NCBI GenBank assembly: GCA_023245695.1
Contig: JAHFJT010000009.1
Location: forward strand, 1-14,397
DNA length: 14,397 bases
From: Candidatus Peregrinibacteria bacterium
GTDB taxonomy: Bacteria; Patescibacteriota; Gracilibacteria; UBA1369; UBA12463
Direction: 5' to 3'
Below the pieces are notes generated by a model that ran no database searches, was not told where the DNA came from, and saw nothing but the letters and a program-made list of their open reading frames with translations. Positions 5,947-13,960 of this stretch are shown here, in pieces (the first letter of the stretch is position 1; each line of letters opens with the position of its first letter). Made by a program: the position numbers and the translations under genes.

Positions 5947-6058
5947 CTATTGACGTATAGAGAAAATGATTTTTTATTTCTCATATGGGTAGACAGATAA
6001 AACCCGAAAAATATGAGTATGAAATAAATACAGCTTTCCATATAGTACCATTCCGTTA

Positions 6059-6067
6059 TGCTATAAA
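6059..6067 (+). promoter_or_regulatory. Extended -10 promoter of the giant surface protein gene
   Basis: TGC-TATAAA, with 27 bases between the hexamer and the ATG at 6095. Unlike most first genes here, it should produce a leader of about 20 bases. The leader is pyrimidine-rich (CTCTCTCACCC then six T) and has no Shine-Dalgarno sequence. No clear -35. Confidence 0.55.
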
Positions 6068-6094
6068 ATAGTAGCTCTCTCACCCTTTTTTCAT

Positions 6095-9000
6095 ATGAGC
6101 ACCCCCTCATCACGTAGATTTCATAGTGCTCATCATCCGCTCATTCATCACATAAAAAGGCACCATAAGCGCATAATCAGTGCGAGTGTTGGCATTGCTC
6201 TTTTATTAAGTATTCAGGGCATATTTTTATTTTTTGAAAAGACAAATATAGCCTTTGCCATCTCAAATACTCCCAATGAAGCGGCGATCCCGTATGGCAC
6301 GGTAAACGCCGTCGTAAAAGACGCTGCAACCGGGAAGAGCTACGTCGGCGGAAGCTTTTCGTACGTGGGAAATTATACCGGGTCAGGGGTTCCTACGAGC
6401 ACCACAAATGGGACAGCCGTCGCAACATATCCAAAAGTAAATGGCTCGGTGGTAACAGTTATATCAGACGGAAGTAGCGGATGGTACATTGGAGGAGCCT
6501 TTACAAAAGTAGGGGGTATCTCGATGCCAGGTCTCGCTCATATCACGAGTGATGGAGTTCTCGACTCGAGCTGGAGCCCTCAGGTGAGTGGGGGATTTTC
6601 AGCGGCGGGTGCACTATTGCTTGATAACACGACTCTCTATGTCGGTGGTTCATTCACCTCGATAGGCGGACAGACCAGAAACAATCTCGCTGCAATAAAT
6701 ACAACGACAGCACTGGCTACATCCTGGAATCCGAACGTAAATAACATCGTGCACTCATTGGTCAAAAATGGTACGACCCTCTATGTGGGTGGCGAATTTA
6801 CGCAGGTAGGAGGATCAACGACGAGAAACGGAGGAGCCGCATATAGCACGACAACTGGAAGTCTCGACTCAAGCTGGAACCCGAGTATTAGTGGAGGTGT
6901 GGGAAGTATAGAGGTGATGTTGCTCGACGGATCCAATATGTACATGGGTGGTTCATTCACCTCGATAGGCGGACAGACCCTGAGTAATCTCGCACGAATC
7001 AATCTCACGAGTGGAGCTGCAGATGCAGGATGGTCACCAAATCCCAATCAAAAGGTTTTGGCCTTAACGATGGTGACGGGAGGATACGCCGGCCTTTTTG
7101 TCGGAGGTGAATTCTCGAGCATTAGTGGCGGAACCCAGCATGGAATCGCCAGAATCGATACGTCGAACGGAACTTCAGATGTGAGTTTAAGCGAGGCGGT
7201 CGGACACGATAGAAAAATATCGAGTCTTATTTTTAGCGGTGGAAAGCTCTATATGGGCGGTTCATTTACGTCCGTACTGGGGCTTACTCAAGAAAATGCA
7301 GCAGGTGTTGATACGAGTAATGGCACGCCTCTATCGTGGAACCCTCATACAGATGGAGATGTATCGACACTCGCCATCAGTGGCTCGGTTATGTATGTGG
7401 GCGGTTCATTCGCTTCTATGAACCCAGAAGCGCATCAGAACCTCGCAGCAATCGATAGCTCAGGACTCGTTGTTTCAAGTTGGACACCAACACTCAACGG
7501 TACGATTAATGCGCTCAATCTTCAAAGCGGAAAGCTCTATGTCGGCGGCACGTTCACGACAGCAAGTGGCTCAGGAAGAAATCGCATTGCAGCCTACGAC
7601 ACCACGACAGGAAGTCTCGACTCGAGCTGGAATCCAAATATCAACGGAACAGTATGTGCCATAACTTCGAACTCGACGACCCTCTATGTCGCGGGTGATT
7701 TTTCTGATGTGAACAGCGGAACGAGTCGATCAAAACTTGTCGCGCTCGAACTTGCGAATAGCTCACGTACAGGAACAGCGACATCATGGCAGGCCAATGG
7801 AGGAACAGGAGGGCCCATGCGTGCGCTGGCCTTGAGTGGCAATACACTTTACGCAGGTGGCGATGCATTGATGGTCGGAGGTCAGATGGATGCTCCTATG
7901 ATTGGTGCCTTCGATATCACCGTAAATAATCAAAACTCAAATTTGCTCTCTTGGCGCTCGGGTATTTCGAGCGGAGTAGGAACATTGGTGGATGCAATTG
8001 CTGTTCAAGATGGGAAAGTGTATATCGGTGGAACATTTTCGAGTATCGGTGGCACTACTCGCAATAATCTTGTCGCTGTCAGCGCAACGACAGGAAGTCT
8101 CGATAGTTGGAATCCGAACGTAAATGGGCAGGTAAACGCCATCGTGACCAGCTCAGACAGTATTTACGTTGGAGGAGCATTTAGTACGATCGGAGGAACA
8201 ACAAGAAATCGCCTAGCATCAATTAAAGTGTCGGACGCTTCTCTCGATACCTGGAACCCAAGCTTGAGTGATACGGTCTACGCCATAAGCTCTGGAGGCG
8301 GAGTCATCGAAGCAGGAGGAAGGTTTCGGACAGCCAACATGAACGCATTTGGATTAGGAATTTCTATTGCGAATTTTATTCGGTATGACAATCCGTCGAT
8401 TCAATTTGTTACAACGACTGGCAACGGAGCAGAGACGACAAGCTCCCCTACTGTTCAGATTCTGATTGGCAGCATACTCTCGAGTGATGTAACGGTGAAT
8501 TATACAGCTACCGGCGGTACAGCAACGGGAAGTGGAACGGATTATACACTGACGTCGGGTACAGCAACCATTGTTGCAGGAAGTACGACCACAACAATTC
8601 CTCTCACCATCATCAATGATACCCTCACTGAAAAAGATGAGACTATTATTATTACGCTTTCCAGTCCATCTGGCGCCACACTGGGGACCAATCAGACCTA
8701 CGTTTACACAATTCTCGCGAACGACGATGCAAGTACCTCGGTCTATAACACGCCAGAGGAACGCCTAGCGATGCCATATGGGGACGTCACCGCGATTGCA
8801 AAGGCATCAGATGGGACGACATATGTCGGCGGAATATTTGGAGCTTCGGGAGGCTATACTGGAAGTGGGGCACCCTATGTCGTAACACCTGGAGGTACGG
8901 CCACGTTGACAGGGGCATATCCAAAAATCAACGGCATGGTTGCAAGTGCCATCGATGATGGCAGTGGCGGATGGTATATTCTTGGTGACTTCACAACGGT

Positions 9001-12000
9001 CGGTGGGTATGTCAGAAATGGCCTCGCACACATTAAATCAAATGGAACGACAGATCCTGATTTTAGGGTGAATATGGTATTCACCTCGACGCAAGCGGGT
9101 TTCCCAACTTTCGGAACATTGATAAAAAATGGCTCAAAACTCTACGTCGCAGGAAGCTACAGCTCGATTGGTGGAGTGGCATACAGTAATCTTGCAGTCG
9201 TGGACTCGACAACAGGAGCGGTAGACACCTCTTGGCATCCTGTAGTAAGTGCAGGAGTATCGACCATGGCGATCGCAAATTCAAAAGTTTACATCGGCGG
9301 TATGTTCACTACCGCAGGTGGACAGTCACGTGGATACGGGGCCGCCTTTTCGCTCGCTGATGGTACAACATCGGCAACTCTGGCCTCCTGGAATCCCCAG
9401 GCAAATGGACGCATTAATAGTATTGTCGTCAGTGGATCAACGACCTATATCGGTGGTGAATTTTCATCACTGAGCGCAACAGGGAGAAATAATATCGCCG
9501 CCGTAGACCTCACGGTAGGAACGCCAACAAGTTGGAATCCTGGAGCCGATGGAGCGGTGAATGCACTAGCGGTGAGTGACAATAATTACATCTATGTGGG
9601 TGGCGATTTTACAAACATCGCAAGTACGGCTCGCAATCACGCTGCAGCATTTGTGGTGTCTACAGGAGGTCTCGCATCCTTCGATCCAAATTTTCAAAGT
9701 TCTCAAGGCTTTACGAACGCAACTATCAAAACGATCGCCGTATTTGCCTCAGCCAACAACACAAGCGTCATTATGGGAGGGCGGTTTGATAGTGTTGGCG
9801 GAGTTGTAGCATCTGCGAATGTAGTTCGACTCTATCACGCAGGACATGCGTCGTCAGGAACTGCAGATTCGATGTGGCAGACAGGCACTGCAGGAGAAAT
9901 AGAAACGCTCGGTATAAGTACATCAGGGGCAACGCCAGCAGTATTCATTGGAGGAGTCTTCAAGTCAATCGGCGGCGGGGGCCCAGCCTACCTCATAGCA
10001 ATCGACAAAGCCGGAAATCTTATAAATTGGGATCCGGCAATTAATGGTAGGGTGAACTCTCTTACGATAAGCGGAACAACACTCTACGTAGGGGGAAGTT
10101 TCTCGTCTGCAGGCGGATCATCTCGTGGAAATGGAGCGGCCTTCAATCTCGCAAGCAGTAGAGCTCTTACCAACTGGAACCCTGGAACCAATGGCGAAAT
10201 TCTCAATATCGCAATCGATGGGTCTACGGCATATATCAGTGGAAGATTTACTACAGTAAACTCCTGGGTGACACGGTTGAAGGTAGCTGCATTAGATACT
10301 TCGTTAGGTTGGGCAACGACATTTAATAGCGGGATGTTGTATGGTCCAGACAGTGATGTTGCAGCGATGGCAGTAAGCGATGGAATTGTATATATCGGTG
10401 GAGACTTCACGAGCGTAAAAGGAGCCAACGGCGTTCAGACCCGTACAAACCTAGCAGCCATCAATCCTACGTCGGGCGATGTGACCTCATTTGCACCAAC
10501 TACCAACGGGTTGGTGAAGACTATGGCGATCAGTAATGGAAAAATCTATGTGGGAGGTATGTTTTCGCAGGTAACAGGAGCAGTGACTCGAAATCGAATC
10601 GCGGCCTTTAATACAGACGGCTCACTCGATACACAGTGGAATCCAAATCCAAATCCTGGTGTTGGCATCACGGTATACTCTATCGTTCCATCTAGTAACG
10701 GAATATATATTGGAGGTGACTTCACGACGATCCGAAGTGTAACTCATCCACGAGCAGCACTCCTTGAAGTAGCAAACGGAGGCAATCTTGGAGCCGCCAG
10801 TACATGGAATCCAATTCTTGCCGACGTAAGTAATGTTCCATCAAATCCTGTCTATGCAATCAGTGAGGGTACAGAAAACATCGATTTGGGCGGAAGATTT
10901 GAAAATAATGCAGGCACCTATCTCGCCCGCTATTCAGCCAACGCTACACTTCAGTTCACTTCAGCCGCAGGCAGTGGAAGTGAAAGTGCGGGAACGGTAA
11001 ATATTCCCGTGGCGCTCTCTACGCCAGCAGCTGGAGATGTTACCTTCAAGTATGCTGTATACGGTGGAACCGCGACGCAAAGTAGCGACTATACATTGAA
11101 TGAAGGCAACACCGTCACGATCACAGCAGGAAGCTTAACGGCGACCATCCCGCTCGTTATTACGGACGACATAGCGGTAGAAGGCTCGGAGACGGTCATC
11201 GTCAGTTTTGTAGAACCAACGAACGCCATTCTGGGAGCCAGCTCGACCTTTACGTATACAATCACCGACAACGACGTTGTGACGGCTGGTGTCACGCTGA
11301 CAGAGAGTAATGCCTCTACTGGAATAGCGTCAGGAATCGGTGATACCTATACGCTTGTACTCGATGGTCCCCCTAGTGCCTCAGTTATCATTACGCCAAC
11401 TGCGAGTAGTGAAATTTTACTGAGCCCAGCCTCAGTTACATTTACGACCGGAAACTGGTCAACACCCCAGACCATAGCAGTCTCACTCGTTACGCCAACA
11501 AGCTCAAGTCACACAAGTACGATCACGCATTCAGCAACAAGTAGTGATGTGAATTATAGTGGCATCGCAATATCATCGGTGGTGGTATCGATTACGGGTC
11601 AACCGGGTGGTGGGACAATAAGCGGCGGAGGCGGGTATACGATAGGTACACCAAAAACCAAGGAAGAGCTGACAGCGGTAGCAGAAAAAGAACTCGCAAG
11701 AAAAACTATTGAAGCAGCCGAAAAAAAAGCCGTGTCCCCAGTGCTCAATACCGCAAAGGTAATCTATGAGTCGATTACGCTCATGACGCTACCAAACGTA
11801 CCTGGCGCGAAATCAATGGCTATCTCTTTGACAAACGATTTTGCAAAAATAAAGCGAATTCCAGTATCCCGAACAAAGAAAATCGATATTTGTACCCTTG
11901 AAGATAAGACGAAGTGCGGCTTTGGAATCTACAAGGCCTATATTCAATTTTACGACGGCAAAGGCGCACCAGTCGCAACTGTTTTCAACAGATTGTATTA

Positions 12001-12013
12001 CCTTCCTCGGTAG
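6095..12013 (+). CDS. Giant exported protein: duplicated propeller-repeat plus Calx-beta modules
   Basis: 1972 residues. Residues 1-28 are rich in His, Arg and Lys, followed by a hydrophobic segment (about 27-47) and a possible cleavage after AFA (53-55): a signal peptide or membrane anchor. Two large modules follow. Module 1 (about 59-880) has 14 repeats of roughly 50 residues built on [LV]Y[VI]GG.F..[IV]GG..R.N[LI]AA, spaced by NP.[VI]NG and a [ST]W motif. This looks like the delta-60/DUF5122 type of beta-propeller blade. It ends in a Calx-beta domain (about 770-880: GTATGSGTDYTL, DTLTEKDETI, LANDD). Module 2 (about 886-1729) repeats the plan: the same TP-E--A-PYG opening, 14 repeats, and a second Calx-beta domain from about 1619. 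A third beta-sandwich-like domain (about 1730-1835) and a Gly-rich linker lead to a 118-residue C-terminal domain (1855-1972), possibly a surface anchor. A role in adhesion or surface binding is inference. The frame overlaps the KamA gene end by 16 bases. Confidence 0.9.
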   Translation: MSTPSSRRFHSAHHPLIHHIKRHHKRIISASVGIALLLSIQGIFLFFEKTNIAFAISNTPNEAAIPYGTVNAVVKDAATGKSYVGGSFSYVGNYTGSGVPTSTTNGTAVATYPKVNGSVVTVISDGSSGWYIGGAFTKVGGISMPGLAHITSDGVLDSSWSPQVSGGFSAAGALLLDNTTLYVGGSFTSIGGQTRNNLAAINTTTALATSWNPNVNNIVHSLVKNGTTLYVGGEFTQVGGSTTRNGGAAYSTTTGSLDSSWNPSISGGVGSIEVMLLDGSNMYMGGSFTSIGGQTLSNLARINLTSGAADAGWSPNPNQKVLALTMVTGGYAGLFVGGEFSSISGGTQHGIARIDTSNGTSDVSLSEAVGHDRKISSLIFSGGKLYMGGSFTSVLGLTQENAAGVDTSNGTPLSWNPHTDGDVSTLAISGSVMYVGGSFASMNPEAHQNLAAIDSSGLVVSSWTPTLNGTINALNLQSGKLYVGGTFTTASGSGRNRIAAYDTTTGSLDSSWNPNINGTVCAITSNSTTLYVAGDFSDVNSGTSRSKLVALELANSSRTGTATSWQANGGTGGPMRALALSGNTLYAGGDALMVGGQMDAPMIGAFDITVNNQNSNLLSWRSGISSGVGTLVDAIAVQDGKVYIGGTFSSIGGTTRNNLVAVSATTGSLDSWNPNVNGQVNAIVTSSDSIYVGGAFSTIGGTTRNRLASIKVSDASLDTWNPSLSDTVYAISSGGGVIEAGGRFRTANMNAFGLGISIANFIRYDNPSIQFVTTTGNGAETTSSPTVQILIGSILSSDVTVNYTATGGTATGSGTDYTLTSGTATIVAGSTTTTIPLTIINDTLTEKDETIIITLSSPSGATLGTNQTYVYTILANDDASTSVYNTPEERLAMPYGDVTAIAKASDGTTYVGGIFGASGGYTGSGAPYVVTPGGTATLTGAYPKINGMVASAIDDGSGGWYILGDFTTVGGYVRNGLAHIKSNGTTDPDFRVNMVFTSTQAGFPTFGTLIKNGSKLYVAGSYSSIGGVAYSNLAVVDSTTGAVDTSWHPVVSAGVSTMAIANSKVYIGGMFTTAGGQSRGYGAAFSLADGTTSATLASWNPQANGRINSIVVSGSTTYIGGEFSSLSATGRNNIAAVDLTVGTPTSWNPGADGAVNALAVSDNNYIYVGGDFTNIASTARNHAAAFVVSTGGLASFDPNFQSSQGFTNATIKTIAVFASANNTSVIMGGRFDSVGGVVASANVVRLYHAGHASSGTADSMWQTGTAGEIETLGISTSGATPAVFIGGVFKSIGGGGPAYLIAIDKAGNLINWDPAINGRVNSLTISGTTLYVGGSFSSAGGSSRGNGAAFNLASSRALTNWNPGTNGEILNIAIDGSTAYISGRFTTVNSWVTRLKVAALDTSLGWATTFNSGMLYGPDSDVAAMAVSDGIVYIGGDFTSVKGANGVQTRTNLAAINPTSGDVTSFAPTTNGLVKTMAISNGKIYVGGMFSQVTGAVTRNRIAAFNTDGSLDTQWNPNPNPGVGITVYSIVPSSNGIYIGGDFTTIRSVTHPRAALLEVANGGNLGAASTWNPILADVSNVPSNPVYAISEGTENIDLGGRFENNAGTYLARYSANATLQFTSAAGSGSESAGTVNIPVALSTPAAGDVTFKYAVYGGTATQSSDYTLNEGNTVTITAGSLTATIPLVITDDIAVEGSETVIVSFVEPTNAILGASSTFTYTITDNDVVTAGVTLTESNASTGIASGIGDTYTLVLDGPPSASVIITPTASSEILLSPASVTFTTGNWSTPQTIAVSLVTPTSSSHTSTITHSATSSDVNYSGIAISSVVVSITGQPGGGTISGGGGYTIGTPKTKEELTAVAEKELARKTIEAAEKKAVSPVLNTAKVIYESITLMTLPNVPGAKSMAISLTNDFAKIKRIPVSRTKKIDICTLEDKTKCGFGIYKAYIQFYDGKGAPVATVFNRLYYLPR
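6644..6676 (+). repeat. 33-bp exact repeat, copy 1 (second copy 6947-6979)
   Basis: Within the propeller repeats, the stretch coding GGSFTSIGGQT is identical at the DNA level over 33 bases here and at 6947-6979, in the same frame. Shorter identical stretches recur elsewhere in module 1, for example TGGAATCCGAACGTAAAT near 6724 and 8107. Silent positions are also conserved, suggesting recent duplication or conversion between blades. Confidence 0.85.
6947..6979 (+). repeat. 33-bp exact repeat, copy 2
   Basis: Second copy of the repeat described at 6644-6676, located two blades further along in the same gene, 303 bases (101 codons) apart. Confidence 0.85.
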
Positions 12014-13152
12014 TCCCTCCACAGCATCACATCCCGCTTTCCCGGAATATCCAGCTCATCTGGAAAATCCGGGTAGCGGATTTCGCGACCCTCACGCTTG
12101 AAAATTGCAAAAGGCACACGCCCCCCCTTCTCGTTCACATCCTCCTCCCAACGCACAAAATCTTGTTGTCGGACTTTGCCATGCGGATTATCCAGAGCGT
12201 ACCGAACCGCATGTACCCACGCCGGTGACGACCAGGCGAGTTCATCCATGAGCGCAAATTGCCGCCGCAGCGAAACCCGAAACGGCGCCGAAAAGTTCAC
12301 CACATCCGGCGCAAAAATAGAAATCGTTCGTACACCCACCTCATCCAACGCCACAATGAGTTCACGCAACACATCGACGTGATCATTCACATTTCGCAGC
12401 AAAGGAAATTGATTGTACTGCCTCACGCCCGCACGCGACAATCTCGCCACATGCTCCTTCACCACCTCGCAAATCTCATACGGGTGCGCTACATGGTGGA
12501 CGAGTCGCACACGGTACTTCGCCAGCATCTCACACGCCGCAGGCGTATACACAAACGGCGAGTACACGAGCGTCCGCGAGTGAATGCGAATATGCTTCAC
12601 GCCCGCATCTTCCCGCAACGCCCGCAAAACCATCTCCAGCTGCGCAGGCGCCATCACCATCGGATCTCCACCAGACAAAATCACCTCTTCAATCACCGGA
12701 TGCTCTCGCAAAAACTCCACCAACTTCGCCACCTTTTCCTCCAAAGTAAAAGGCTTCGCACCATAGCGATCGCTCAAGTACGCCGTCCGGAAACAGTACT
12801 GACAGTTCGAAGCACACCGATCCGTCGGCAAAAAAAGCACCCGATCCTGGTACTTCCAGATCAACACATCTCGTAGCTCCTCCGGCATATTCACATGATC
12901 CCCAATAAAATCTCCCACCTCACCAGAAACCCGCTCCGAAAATCGATCCATCGAGGGCAGCACGCACCGATACAGCGGACCCTCGGCACCACTCAGCTCT
13001 CGTTCGCGTAGCACCCGCATCTCCTCCTCCACCTTCGCCGCATAAAAATCACTCACCTTGATCGGCAAAAGCCCCTCACGCTGAGCAATCTCATCAAATG
13101 ACGTCACGATCGATTTCGCCACATCTGGAATAGCCAACTTTTTTGGAATCAT
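11998..13152 (-). CDS. KamA-family (lysine 2,3-aminomutase-like) radical SAM protein
   Basis: 384 residues from the preferred start. KamA-family enzymes use a [4Fe-4S] cluster, S-adenosylmethionine and PLP to move an amino group, on free lysine or (EpmB) on a lysine of elongation factor P. Numbered from the longer start at 13158: the radical SAM motif TDRCASNCQYCFR carries the cluster cysteines C115, C119 and C122; VILSGGDPMV (159-168) is the SAM-binding glycine motif; HSRTLVYSP (193-201) and the YNQFPLLRNVND block (248-259) are typical of the family. K328 in NPHGKV is my candidate for the PLP lysine. No elongation factor P gene or lysine pathway gene is nearby, so the substrate is open. I prefer the ATG at 13150-13152 over 13156-13158, because the -10 box ends 6 bases before the former and touches the latter. 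The 3' end overlaps the convergent giant gene by 16 bases. Confidence 0.9.
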   Translation of the reverse strand: MIPKKLAIPDVAKSIVTSFDEIAQREGLLPIKVSDFYAAKVEEEMRVLRERELSGAEGPLYRCVLPSMDRFSERVSGEVGDFIGDHVNMPEELRDVLIWKYQDRVLFLPTDRCASNCQYCFRTAYLSDRYGAKPFTLEEKVAKLVEFLREHPVIEEVILSGGDPMVMAPAQLEMVLRALREDAGVKHIRIHSRTLVYSPFVYTPAACEMLAKYRVRLVHHVAHPYEICEVVKEHVARLSRAGVRQYNQFPLLRNVNDHVDVLRELIVALDEVGVRTISIFAPDVVNFSAPFRVSLRRQFALMDELAWSSPAWVHAVRYALDNPHGKVRQQDFVRWEEDVNEKGGRVPFAIFKREGREIRYPDFPDELDIPGKRDVMLWRDYRGR

Positions 13153-13158
13153 GGCCAT

Positions 13159-13167
13159 AGTATATCA
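13159..13167 (-). promoter_or_regulatory. Extended -10 promoter of the KamA-family gene
   Basis: On the minus strand TGA-TATACT, 6 bases before the ATG at 13152 and directly abutting the ATG at 13158. No good -35. It lies in the 25-base gap after the upstream gene, so the KamA-family gene has its own promoter even though it could also be read through from 13846. Confidence 0.65.
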
Positions 13168-13177
13168 CTCGCCAAAA

Positions 13178-13846
13178 TTAAAGATCGTCGCCTCCAGTAT
13201 CATCGAAATCCGCCGATCCACATCCCGCAATACGAGCCGCATCCTGAAGGCGACGATTGAGCGCAGCTCGTTCGCGGATAATGGAGGTCTGATCAGTTTT
13301 TCTTTGCTTACCTGTTTCTCCACCAAGATTCGCCTCACGCGCAGCAAGATTGGAAGTAATTTTTTTCCGCTCCCCATCTCTTGATTTTTTTAACGCCTCA
13401 CCTTTTGCGGGTGTCCATTTCTCGTATCCAGGGTGAAACTTCACGATGACACTTCGGATATGGTTGCGTCCTGGAGAGATCTCTTCACGTTGAAACTCCA
13501 AAGTGAGAGGAAGCCCATGTGTTCGCAAAAATCGAAGCCTCAAGAGCTCAAAGTGATCGGCAATCATACGATCTGAAACTTCGCCAAGTACTCCTCGGGC
13601 ATCTCCATGTGTAAACATCTCTGGCGAAAAAATGCTCTCAGGGTTTCGGAGCATGTACCCCAAGAGAGTTCGAGCAAGACCCGTAATATCCAACTGGTTT
13701 CTCGCAGAATCCAGAATGGAGTGCAATGTTTTGGTATGAGCCAATTCTTTTTCAGATTTTTCTTCCTTGGCAGCACGATCTGTATGAGCCGGTTCCACAG
13801 AAGAATCAGGATCGAGGATTGTAGAATGAAGTGCTTTTGAGTTCAT
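13178..13846 (-). CDS. Hypothetical charged protein
   Basis: 222 residues; family not recognised. It starts with a Ser/Glu/Lys-rich, probably disordered segment (1-45). A more ordered-looking core follows (about 46-145, with LDITGLARTLLGYML and a MIADHFELLRLRFLR helix). A strongly basic stretch of alternating K and R comes next (about 145-205), and the end is acidic (FDDTGGDDL). No signal peptide or membrane segment. The basic region would suit nucleic-acid binding, but this is a guess. The frame extends to a GTG at 13897, yet a promoter lies between that codon and the ATG at 13846, so I use the ATG. Stop is TAA at 13178-13180, 25 bases before the KamA-family start region. Confidence 0.75.
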   Translation of the reverse strand: MNSKALHSTILDPDSSVEPAHTDRAAKEEKSEKELAHTKTLHSILDSARNQLDITGLARTLLGYMLRNPESIFSPEMFTHGDARGVLGEVSDRMIADHFELLRLRFLRTHGLPLTLEFQREEISPGRNHIRSVIVKFHPGYEKWTPAKGEALKKSRDGERKKITSNLAAREANLGGETGKQRKTDQTSIIRERAALNRRLQDAARIAGCGSADFDDTGGDDL

Positions 13847-13858
13847 AAAAGGAGAGCA

Positions 13859-13887
13859 TTTATAGAAGAATGTCTCAAAAAAGTCAA
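13859..13887 (-). promoter_or_regulatory. Consensus promoter of the 13846 gene
   Basis: On the minus strand TTGACT (13882-13887), 17-base spacer, TATAAA (13859-13864), then 12 bases to the ATG at 13846. The predicted leader is about 5 bases with no ribosome binding site. Confidence 0.8.
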
Positions 13888-13948
13888 TGGAGCACACACT
13901 TTTAGCTTTATTCTAGAGAGCGAGTAGGCAAAAAATAAAAGCAGCAGG

Positions 13949-13954
13949 TATACT
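13949..13954 (+). promoter_or_regulatory. -10 box of the rlmH gene
   Basis: TATACT ending 6 bases before the ATG at 13961. A weak -35 candidate is TAGGCA (13925-13930, spacer 18). Leaderless transcript predicted. Confidence 0.65.
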
Positions 13955-13960
13955 GCCAGC

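Noticed and set aside
5931..6113. N-terminal extension of the RluA-family protein with a hydrophobic stretch (possible membrane anchor)
   Set aside because: The extension runs across an extended -10 promoter located 7 bases before the internal ATG, and family similarity starts exactly at that ATG. It would also overlap the start of the giant gene.
6095..12013. Tandem repeats read as a CRISPR array or DNA satellite
   Set aside because: The periodicity is about 150 bases, in frame, degenerate at the DNA level and coding for a repeated protein motif. There are no conserved short repeats with unique spacers.
12259..12876. 205-codon plus-strand open frame with repetitive His/Arg-rich translation
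   Set aside because: It lies wholly antisense to the KamA-family gene, whose radical SAM motifs are intact. Its H/R/Q-rich composition is what the antisense of this GC-skewed gene gives.
13847..13897. Upstream GTG start adding 17 residues to the 13846 protein
   Set aside because: The consensus promoter TTGACT-17-TATAAA lies between this GTG and the ATG at 13846, so the extension would not be transcribed from it.
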